A stretch of 11,197 nt of DNA from Cudoniella acicularis (lineage: Eukaryota > Ascomycota > Leotiomycetes > Helotiales > Helotiaceae), in assembly GCA_013054445.1 (NCBI GenBank), contig JAAMPI010001708.1:1-11197 (forward strand). Direction: 5' to 3'. The translations under genes and the position numbers were made by a program. Below are positions 1-7,556 of the stretch, piece after piece. How positions within the stretch are numbered: position 1 is the stretch's first letter; the number at the start of each line of letters is the position of its first letter. The notes beneath the pieces were generated by a model, which was given only the letters and a program-made list of their open reading frames with translations, made no database searches and was not told the origin of the DNA.

Positions 1-779
1 GGGGAAGAGGTCAAAAAACAGCTTTGGAAAATCGGAAGAGAAAAAATTGGGTATGAAAAAGTACAGGCAACAAAAAGTGGCTTTCTAATTAAAACTGATT
101 TTCTGGGAAACCATCCTCTGGTCCCCTCTTTGCCCCTTTTCTTTCTCGCTTACGTTGCACCTGGGCTGAGGTGTATCGCCAGAATTGCTACAACCGCGAT
201 TTTAATGTATATTTAATTATCTGTGAAGAATATCATTTAAAAGCTTAGTTCATTTTAATTGCACAATAATACACTCGTGTTTAAATTGATAATCTCGAAT
301 ACAAGAGCGTTACAGCGATATTATCGGGGGCTGTAGGCTTCTAATCCTTAATTTTTGTGCAAGAGCGATTTTACCACAGTGCACCCGAAATCAAACAGTT
401 TTCAAAGCCTAGGCGTGAGCCCTACTCTTTAATCGTTCATCCGACGTAAAAGTTGAATTTCTTGAGAAAATTTGGGGTTCAAAATGCAGGGTACTAAAAC
501 GGTGGTTGAGCAAAAGGGGTAAAAAAGCACGCGAGAAAAGGGGCGTCTCGATAAGATAAGAACATACAAAGGCATAACAGACCTCAGTTTATCTCTCATT
601 TCTAAGAAGTAACGGACTCTGTCTTTACCATACTCAACATAATGCCCTTTTTATATTCTCTTGATCTCCTCGTGCCATCGGAGGTTTCCCACGGAATCGG
701 TGCAACAAAATGTCTCTGATGAGTTAGATGATATCTTGACTTTCTTTGTCTAGCCTCGCATCGTCAACAATTCATATAC
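1..779. other. Intergenic region, no gene recognised
   Basis: No reading frame with coding character was found on either strand. The sequence is AT-rich with scattered stops in all frames. The right end is the upstream region of the membrane-protein gene starting at 780. An in-frame TGA at 729-731 closes that frame upstream, so the coding start cannot lie further left without an intron. A TATA-like run (tttatattc) lies near 650-658, but its role is a guess. Confidence 0.5.
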
Positions 780-1600
780 ATGCACATAACCATCCCCATT
801 CTCCCTTTCAAACCCGGCAGCAAATCCACGACACTTTTCAAAGCAGTTACTTCAAAAATGGGCATCACGCACTCCACCGCCCGTTGGGTGGGCCCCCTCT
901 CCTTCGCTATCGACTTCGCAGCACAACAATACGGCATGCTCTTCACCCCAAACATGAAAGACGTGCACGACTCGAACCTCTATTTCTGGTTCCCTCAACT
1001 CTATTTCATAGCCGAATTTTTCTTCCTGCAACAATTGTTCCATTTGGCGTGGTTGTATCGGTTGTGGAAGCTGGATCCGAAAAAGAGTGAGGAGAATAGG
1101 AGGGAGGTGGAGACAATGATGGATTTAGTGCCGTATTATGTTGTGGGAAATCTTTGTATTGCTAGTGAGTCTGCTTTATTTTTTTATTACTGTTTGGGGA
1201 TTGGGGTGGGAAAGGGATAAGCGTTAATTGGAATACAGCATGGATGATATTCTGGAATTCCTCCGCCCTCAAAACGGCGAATGTCTTCGTTCTTATCAAC
1301 TCGTTCACGCAACTATATTACATCTCCATCCGCCAACCACCCATGAATACACGATCCACCTCTTCTATCCTCACACATATCGTCTCCAAGACTTTCGCAG
1401 GCATCTGCATTCTCGATTTTTTGCATAATAGTTCTGTGGCCTATTTTGATCACCAGGGTCCGAATAAATTGGTCAAAATATTGACTGGGGTGGGTTTTGA
1501 TGCATTGGCAAGTGGAAGCGACTGGATATTTGGGGGATGCTTAGTTTATGATTTGGTTGTATTGGCGGTTGGACAGAGGGGTATTGGGCAGACGGGATAG
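780..1600 (+). CDS. Polytopic membrane protein of unknown function
   Basis: Two exons, 780-1164 and 1239-1600, joined by a 74-nt intron (donor GTGAGT at 1165, acceptor ACAG at 1238), give 248 residues. The join is supported because it continues a hydrophobic segment smoothly (NLCIATWMIFWNSS) and keeps frame to the TAG at 1598-1600. About five or six membrane segments are visible: residues ~37-55, ~62-92 (very aromatic, FWFPQLYFIAEFFFLQQ), ~115-135, ~143-160, ~170-190 and ~222-240. A charged loop (KLDPKKSEENRREVE) separates the second and third. No catalytic motif is apparent. It looks like one of the uncharacterised fungal integral membrane families, but I cannot name which. The ATG at 780 is the first in frame after a stop at 729; an internal Met at 858 is an alternative start. 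The frame stays open for 42 codons after the TAG (see findings). Confidence 0.75.
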
Positions 1601-3133
1601 AGTAACCTGTTGGGTGCTTATGCTCTAGGTGCAGCTGGTCTTGTGGCGGCAAAGAACTTAGGTAGGCGAGTAGGGCTAAGGTGGCATCAAGGTACTCTTG
1701 CTTACAATTTCCAGACCTCCGTATGTTAGTAAGGAGCTTGGGTATGAGATCATTGAGTCTGAAGACGTGGTATAAGTCGTGAGTTGATGACTGAACTTGA
1801 AAGGAGGGTCTTGAATCGATGTCCTTAGGAAAGAGCGGGGGGTTTAGGGCCGGCTATGATGTAAGCTTGTAATAATAGATGTGACTAATGATGCCATGGC
1901 TAATTCCACTACTCTAAAATTTTGTGGATCACAATATGGGAATCAAGTTTGCATCAACGTGCAGAGTTTGTATGTGCTCTTATAGTTGCGTCTCATTAGT
2001 TGCCAAGTGGCTTTGGGTATATCACAGTAAAAGGGGCTCTGACCTCCCCTCTTTGAACAAATGCAAGTGGACATCAACACTTCTCCGAGTATCCCACAGT
2101 ACCATAAACTCTGATCCTTTTATTTGAATAAATAAAGTAGATATCAAAACCTCTCTAAGTATTCCACAATACCATAAACTCTATTCTCTGATCTCTGGAG
2201 AACTGCCAGGTCCAACGTCGACCCTTTTAGGTCTGACCTGACGCCAGAACCCGCAGTTTGCGAGTGTTGAAGTCAGGCTTTAAAACATACAAATTTGCAA
2301 ATTCCATGAATTGTAACAGCGAATTGTTCTAGACCTAGTAAAAAACCTATGAATTCATTATTCTGTTTTTTTAATTTGGTCGGTGTTCGCGGTGAGGTCA
2401 AACGGCACTTCTGCTCAACACTTCACATTTTTCGAACAGCAGCCTCATTTGACTCGAGAATAACTACTAGAATGTGGCTGATATTTGAAAAATATGCGCA
2501 ATCATGAAATATTTTTTCATTAACTTGTATCAAAAGGACGTAGTTTTCAAGTGTTAATACCCTATCAGAGTCGCGATTAGCGAAATAGTTACGACCGTTA
2601 GAAGCAAATCCTGAATATCCTCACACTCAGAGTTGACCTTTAGATGTCCTCTCCTATTATCCCCTAAACTTCTCTTTTAAATGTCAAGCTGACAGACGTA
2701 GCGCTGAAGTCATGGCAGCCATCAAACTCGGGATCTAGCCCGCGCCGTTGAATAAGCGAGCCCCTATTCTCCCACACCTCCCGCTGAACCTCTCGGCACT
2801 TCTCACACCCCTTCACTCCTGTTGTAATTGCGAAAATAAATTTACGATCGAAAAAAATTGCGCAACAGATGTGATGTCTTGGTTTACTGAATCCCGAACG
2901 AACCTCAAAAATGAGATGAGCATGCCCAGAATTCAGCGTCAAAGAAACGCATTATAGACCTGCACGGCATCTCGACTGTGAAACTGCTTTGATGAGATCT
3001 CGATATTCTGTGAGGGGATTAATATCCCAAATGCTTTTCCATCAAGCACTTCCTTAACTCACTCAAGCTTGCATCTTGCCCACTGCTTTTTCCTATTGTT
3101 TTTATTGTATTTGGGTGTGTGAATGCCATCATC
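1601..3133. other. Gene-poor intergenic stretch
   Basis: About 1.5 kb without a convincing gene. The first 129 nt (1601-1729) continue the upstream reading frame past its stop. A degenerate tandem repeat occupies about 1990-2182. Short ORFs at 1924-2127 (+), 2664-2942 (-) and 2748-2957 (+) have no recognisable domain, signal peptide or splice context and overlap each other on opposite strands, so they are not called. The last ~100 nt before 3134 should hold the promoter and 5' leader of the secreted-protein gene. Confidence 0.5.
1990..2182. repeat. Degenerate tandem repeat, about 60-72 bp unit, three copies
   Basis: Two clear adjacent copies occupy 2041-2112 and 2113-2182. Both contain a block running from aagtRgaYatcaa to ataccataaactct-like sequence; over 48 aligned bases (2065-2112 against 2135-2182) they differ at eight positions. 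Seven of the eight are transitions, six of them with copy 3 carrying A or T where copy 2 has G or C. A weaker copy at about 1990-2040 shares aagtgg, gtat..cacagta and a ctctga-type end. No ORF or terminal inverted repeat is attached, so this is a minisatellite-like array rather than a recognisable transposon. Confidence 0.6.
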
Positions 3134-3771
3134 ATGAGGCACTCATTTATACTTGCCTTCCTCGGCGTTGCAGCCGTTACTGCTGTGCCTGTAAGTCTGT
3201 TCTCACCCATTGAATGAAAATGCACCCATTCTTTACAGAGCTCTCGGCTCGTGTTATTTTTTTATAAGTCGTCACTCACTAATACCTCATAGATGGGTCA
3301 CGGAGGGGTTGCTACCCTTGCACGCCGTGACTGGACTGTTGACAAGGCTGCCGTATGTGATTCACCGCCTGTCCCCATTCTCACCAAGCTGCAACTGATA
3401 CCCGCGTTCAGAATTTGAATAAGCTTCATTATGACGAGGCTGATGTTTTGAAGAAGATATTTTGTCTTGGTGATAGTGATAAGAAGAAGAGGAATGAGGA
3501 TGGGCATAAGGATGAGGATGGAAAGGGGGACAAAGACAACAGAGACAACAAAGGCAACAAGGACGACAAGGACGAGCATGGGGATGAGGATTGCGATAAT
3601 GATGATGAGGGTGATGACGATGGGAAGGATGGAAAGGAAGACAAAGATGACAAGGACGGAAACTTTGATGGCTTCTCATTCAGCGGAAACTGGGGCAAAA
3701 AGAAAAGAAATCTCTTGGATTGGACCGATGCTTCGAATAATGACAAGATCAATAAGATATATTGTGGTTAG
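3134..3771 (+). CDS. Secreted Asp/Lys-rich protein, readable 5' part of a broken gene
   Basis: Exons 3134-3190, 3293-3352 and 3412-3771 read as 158 residues. Intron 1 (3191-3292) has donor GTAAGT and a CTAAT branch site; intron 2 (3353-3411) has donor GTATGT and acceptor TTCAG. Both are phase 0. Exon 1 is exactly a signal peptide (MRHSFILAFLGVAAVTA). Exon 2 carries a dibasic LARR, a possible Kex2 site at residues ~28-31. Exon 3 starts with NLNKLHYDEADVLKK, then becomes very hydrophilic (about 55 residues almost all D, K, G, N and E), then ends in NWGKKKRNLLDW and SNNDKINK before a TAG. The TAG lies where a phase-0 splice donor is expected, with ATATAT at 3757 where GTATAT would fit. The natural protein was therefore probably longer, with exons at 3808-4805. 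No family is recognised; function unknown. Confidence 0.6.
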
Positions 3772-3807
3772 TTCCGGTCTTTCCCCGCATGGCTAATGAT
3801 TTCGCAG

Positions 3808-4805
3808 ATTTTCGACTTCCTGAAGGATCTCCTTTAATCGGATGATAAGAGGTTTAGTGTTCGTGTCACACTTTCTCCACCTTGAATTAATATCAATATC
3901 ACAGTTCTTCCAACTTATTGAACAAGTTCTAGGCTCCAACAACGATAAGAAGGATGATATCAAGGAGGTGTATTGCTCCTACTTCACTCTCAGGGTACGG
4001 CTAATTTTTTCTATCAGCTCTACGAATTTTTTGAGAAGATCAGTCAAAAGATCCGGGAAAAGCTCGACATGGCAGAGGAATTAAAAAGAAAGGTATGTTT
4101 CTTCTGCCATGTCTGTGTGATATAGGAGATGTGTTGACTGCTGATTGCAACAGTTCCAGGGGTTCATCGACGAAGTGATTAAAAAGATCAAAACAATGAC
4201 GATGGTTCCAAAGGGTCCCATAAGGGCGGCGATAATGGCTTCCCTGATTTCTTCGGGGGAGACAAGAAAGTTGATCATAATAAGAAGGATCCATTTGATT
4301 TCTTCGGCGACAAGGACGGCCAAAAAGATGATGACAAGAAAGGTTCTTTCTGGAAGAAAGTCGACAAATTAACCGAAATTTTCAGTGACAAGAAAGGCGA
4401 TGATATAAAAGACCTCTCCAGCATCTTTGGGGACAGGGATGGCAAGAAAGATGACAAGAAGAACCCCCTTGATTGGTTTGGCGATAAAGATGGAAAGAAG
4501 GACGGCAAGAAAAATGATAAGAAGAACCCCCTTGGTTTCTTCGGTGGCAAAGACGGCAAGGACGGCAAGAAAGATGGCGGGAGGAAAGATGACAAAAAAG
4601 GAAACCCCCTCGATGACCTCTTCGGGGACAAGAAAGACGGCAAGAAAGACGATAAAAAAGGCGATCCCCTCGGCGACCTCTTCGGCGACAAGAAAGACTC
4701 GCCCAAAAAGACAGCTGGATCAGTAAGCGCGGCTTCTTCGACTGGTGGTCTGGCGACAGCCCCTCTTCATCAGATCTCAAACCAGTTCTGGGAGGAGGAG
4801 CGTAG
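3808..4805 (+). pseudogene. Disrupted 3' half of the Asp/Lys-rich secreted protein gene
   Basis: Exon-like blocks continue the gene at 3134. Exon 4 begins at 3808 after GCAG (IFDFLKDLL, then TAA at 3835-3837). Exon 5 is 3905-3967 (FFQLIEQVLGSNNDKK), exon 6 is 4018-4092 (LYEFFEKISQKIREK), exon 7 begins at 4154 (FQGFIDEVIKKIK). Introns 3968-4017 and 4093-4153 have GT...CAG ends and are phase 0. Exon 7 carries most of the repeats but needs two frame changes: between about 4181 and 4196, and in an A5 run at 4705-4709. Each is consistent with one lost base. After the second, the frame ends in GFFDWWSGD, a Ser-rich tail and TAG at 4803-4805. The upstream frame would run on to 4920 instead. Each short exon encodes an amphipathic segment with paired aromatic or aliphatic residues. 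The same gene could be intact if the sequence contains indel errors. Confidence 0.55.
4249..4716 (+). repeat. Coding repeats: FFGDKDGKKDDKK-NPLxxF units
   Basis: In the +1 frame (codons beginning at positions such as 4201), units start with FG at about 4252, 4302, 4422, 4477, 4540, 4621 and 4681. Each unit has a hydrophobic core (DPFDFF, NPLDWF, NPLGFF, NPLDDLF, DPLGDLF) followed by a Gly/Asp/Lys tract such as GDKDGKKDGKK. Spacing varies from about 18 to 40 codons. The unit repeats at DNA level too (gataagaagaaccccctt and close variants), so it probably spread by unequal exchange or slippage. The antisense strand is correspondingly Ser/Pro/Leu-rich and gives long but meaningless ORFs. Confidence 0.75.
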
Positions 4806-4868
4806 AGCGGGTGGCGTTGAAAAAAGGGTTAAAAAGGGGGTAGTGATGAAGTGCGGGGGAGGGCGTGG

Positions 4869-4874
4869 AATAAA
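4869..4874 (+). promoter_or_regulatory. Possible polyadenylation signal AATAAA
   Basis: An exact AATAAA lies 64 nt after the TAG at 4803-4805 that ends the repeat-protein frame. Fungal poly(A) signals are loose and a hexamer occurs often by chance, so this is only suggestive. Confidence 0.25.
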
Positions 4875-5090
4875 TAATTGTGTGGAACGATTAGATTTGC
4901 TAAAAGTTTTAAATAGATAATGATAGAATTGAATAATAGAACAAACAGCCAGACATCCTGTTCAATCTCAGAAACATCACTTCACATCCATTCACCCAAT
5001 CCCCAGTCCATGTGTCTCCGAATAGTCAGATTCAAAGTCATATTTTAGCTTTTCATTCATGAGAATCCATCAATTGTTGGTCATGAATAT

Positions 5091-5217
5091 CTCTCCGTTT
5101 GTGAGTACCTCTGCTTGTGGGAGCACCTGCCCTCGTGTGAAGCAGTGGGTTTCCCTCTAACTGTGAGTGTTTTCCCTAGACTTCTCCCCATGTGAGCACC
5201 TCCCCTCGTGTGAGCCC
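5091..5217. repeat. Degenerate short tandem repeat (cctcccctcgtgtgagca-like)
   Basis: About five to six diverged units of roughly 17-20 nt, for example ctctccgtttgtgagta (5091), cctctgcttgtgggagca (5108), cctgccctcgtgtgaagc (5126) and cctcccctcgtgtgagcc (about 5199). Between them are less regular copies around tttccctctaactgtgag and tttccctagacttctcc. It sits just beyond the MFS pseudogene 3' end. Function unknown. Confidence 0.45.
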
Positions 5218-5233
5218 CGGGACCACTGGACCT

Positions 5234-7161
5234 TCAGTCCCTCTTCTCCCCCACCCTCCCAATCTTCGTCAAAGTCGTCCCACTAATAAGCGTAGCAAAT
5301 GCCATACTCCCAAAGCATACCTAGAAACTAGCATGATAGCCACTCATTAGCGCTTGCTTTCCCTCGACCTTGATATCATTTTTTGAATTTGTGACCGTGG
5401 AGGCGGCGATGGATGTTATACCTAGGCCGACGCACTTGGAAATCTACTTTCATGTCAGGTTTTTGTTAAACCAGATATATAGTAGAGGAAGGGGTGATAT
5501 GATGGTCTTACTTGGAAAATGGCGTTAAACACACCGCCGGCAAGACCTTGAGTATCCTCGGGAAAGGACAATGAAATCACGAGATTGGAGACGGTATACA
5601 AGACTTCAACCCCATGCAACAATTAGCAATCTAAATCCCCCCACAAACAAACGCTCAAGAAGGTACTAGGCAGACATACCATCAGCAGACAAAGGAATCA
5701 AACTCATAGCCGGGAACGCCGCAACCCAATACGGGGCATTCTCATCCATCCTCGCGAGCAAAACCGGTGCCACCAAGGTAATGGCCGCCGATTACAGAAC
5801 CAACCAATATGTGGAGGTTTTGCTGACGAGATAGCCAACGCTGAAGTTTATGAGGACGCCGGTTACGACGTCGGGAATGAAGCGGAGGGAGGTTTGGGAC
5901 GCGGAGAGGGATTGGACTTCTTGGAACCTGTGTTTTTTCGTTATGTCAGAGATGATCGCAGTAAGAGAGTGTTTGAGAATAGAGTTGGGGAAACGAACAC
6001 AAGTGTTAGTAGCACGGAGGCCGCGTTGAAAGGCCCCCAAGTCAAGAAGACAACGGCGCAAATAGCGCTGAAATGCCGATTTTTCCATAGCGAGAGGGGA
6101 AGAATACACGGTTTGCGAAGTTTTTCTTGGCGGTGTACCTAGAAGAAGAACATCGCTCCAAGTATCGCAGAGAGGGATGCGGGGACGATGGGTGATGCGT
6201 AAGTCCATGTGTCGCGATTTTTTCCAGCAATTCTACACAATCGTTAGTTTAGAAACTTCTCCTTATGGTTCCAATCAAAACTTACGCCATGACATAAGAC
6301 ATCAAACCAAGACTCGACGGTGAGAGGAGAACTCCAATCCAATCGATCTTCTTCAATAATGCCCACTCAACATTAGATTTACCAAGGGACTTCGGCAGGG
6401 CGGCAAAAGCCCCAGCGGTAACTAGCGCATTTACAATAGCAGTAATATAAAAAGCATATCTCCAACTCAGAGAATCAAGCAGCACACCACTAACAACTAG
6501 CCCGCAAGCAAAGCCAAGTGGTTGGCCAGCACCTAAAGAACCAAACCCCATATTGCGTCACCTTCCTTGTTTGAGGGAGCCCGAAAGGATACTGACGGCA
6601 CTAGGGAGAATCATAGCCAGCGAGATGCCTTGAATCGCGCGAAAAACAATAGGTTGAATCCCTGAATTTACAAGGCCACAAACGAGAGTGAAAAGTGTAT
6701 ATATCGGAGACCTAAGGATGAAAATCAGACGTGCTCCAAAGATATCAGCAATACTATCACTCAGTAGCAGAGTATAGCCACATGCTAGGCTGACACTTCT
6801 ATTAGTCCTTCTCTAAACATATATTTTCTGAAGAAAACCTACGAAAACACCGACGATGGCCTAGAATTCATCAAGTTAGCTTCACAGCTATGTAATCTTC
6901 AAGAGTGGGGTAATCTCAAAATAACCTTACCAAAATGTCAAATTATTTGCGAGTCCAAGGTCTTTTGCCATGATTGGCAACCCGACGATTAAAACTCCAT
7001 TCACCATGGAATTGAGAAAAGTCGCACCGCTTACAACGAGAATAATTGTCACCGATTTGAGAATCGATTGTTGCTATGGTCCTGGAGGAGCCGGAGATGG
7101 TGGATTTTTAATTATCAATTCGTCAACATGGAAGAAAAAATCACAGCTCACTCTGAGACAT
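5234..7161 (-). pseudogene. DHA2-like MFS transporter pseudogene, five in-frame stops
   Basis: Seven exons can be joined by GT...AG introns: start region to 6931, 6860-6843, 6789-6286, 6232-5999, 5927-5680, 5603-5512 and 5443-5234 (TGA). Introns: 6861-6930, 6790-6842, 6233-6285, 5928-5998, 5604-5679 and 5444-5511. The total is about 510 codons, normal for a 14-segment fungal drug:H+ antiporter. Family landmarks run in order: FLNSMVNGVLIVGLP (TM1), WPSSVFSLACGYTLLL, DIFGARLIF, FRAIQGISLAMILPSAVSI, GSLGAGQPLGFACGLVV, SWRYAFYI, KIDWIG, VHRQEKL, LWKNR, SLRFIPDVVTGVL, PYWVAAFPAM and GLAGGVFNA. Stops interrupt it at 7074-7076 (TAG), 6558-6560 (TGA), 6139-6141 (TAG, where Trp is expected before VHRQE), 5792-5794 (TAA) and 5321-5323 (TAG, where Trp is expected before VCFG). 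The first ATGs (7164, 7161) are one base out of frame with TM1. It would have been a plasma-membrane exporter; substrate unknown. Confidence 0.85.
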
Positions 7162-7556
7162 CATTTGCACTTCTAAGAATCACCAGCTGGCTCATCGGGT
7201 TTTCATGGCCTAGGAAGAATTTTCAATTTGGCTAATGAAGGGGAACACCCGTTTTACAAACCTGTAACTGTCACAAGAAGCAAACCAGCGAAGCGAAACA
7301 CCCTTTGCCATTGCGGTCCTGCACAAGGACTCCATCAAAAAGACGAGAATGGCTGAGGCCAGACTCTCAAATTTTTACTGTAACTCAAGATAGCGTCCCT
7401 TCTCCAGATCAATATCCTGGCTGGCATTTGTCTTTTTCTCGTCTGCCTTGGACAGGTTTGAGCCTTGGTGCTGCAATTTTACGCTGGTAAGTCCGGTGTT
7501 CGCATGAGACAATGGAAGAAAGGAATCAGTTCTCACTCTACTGGCGAGTTTCAGCA
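7162..7556. other. Spacer between aquaporin 3' end and MFS pseudogene 5' end
   Basis: About 395 nt. Both flanking genes are on the minus strand, so this holds the aquaporin terminator/poly(A) region and the former MFS promoter. Short ORFs on both strands (7305-7490, 7375-7557) show no domain. No other element was seen. Confidence 0.45.

Larger units (their letters stand above)
4806..5233. other. Spacer between convergent genes
   Basis: This lies between the 3' ends of the (+) repeat-protein gene and the (-) MFS pseudogene. It holds the tail of the +1 frame (open to TAA at 4918-4920), an AATAAA at 4869-4874 that could serve as polyadenylation signal for the (+) gene, and a degenerate pyrimidine-rich repeat at 5091-5217. 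No gene is seen. Confidence 0.5.

Noticed and set aside
1924..2127. 67-codon plus-strand ORF
   Set aside because: It runs into the tandem repeat array and shows no recognisable features.
2500..2520. Short AT-rich palindrome (atgaaatattttttcat)
   Set aside because: Stem too short and AT-only; expected by chance in this composition.
2664..2957. Overlapping ORFs on both strands (92 and 69 codons)
   Set aside because: No domain, signal peptide or splice context, and the two overlap each other on opposite strands; likely chance.
3298..3752. Long minus-strand ORFs opposite the Asp/Lys-rich exon (His/Pro- and Ser/Leu-rich)
   Set aside because: They are antisense images of GAT/AAG/GAC-rich codons; the plus strand has a signal peptide and splice sites.
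4174..4224. A 50-nt intron (GTGATT...ATAAG) that would bypass the first frameshift
   Set aside because: It gives the right phase, but the donor and acceptor are poor and no branch site is visible; a lost base is simpler. Not excluded.
4154..4372. Reading exon 7 straight through in its entry frame (ends at 4372)
   Set aside because: Past about 4195 this frame loses the FGDKDG repeat that is plain one frame over; it is the out-of-frame product of the deletion.
4275..4780. Minus-strand ORFs rich in SFLPSFLSPK-type repeats
   Set aside because: Antisense shadow of the FFGDKDGKKDDKK repeats; no start context or independent support.
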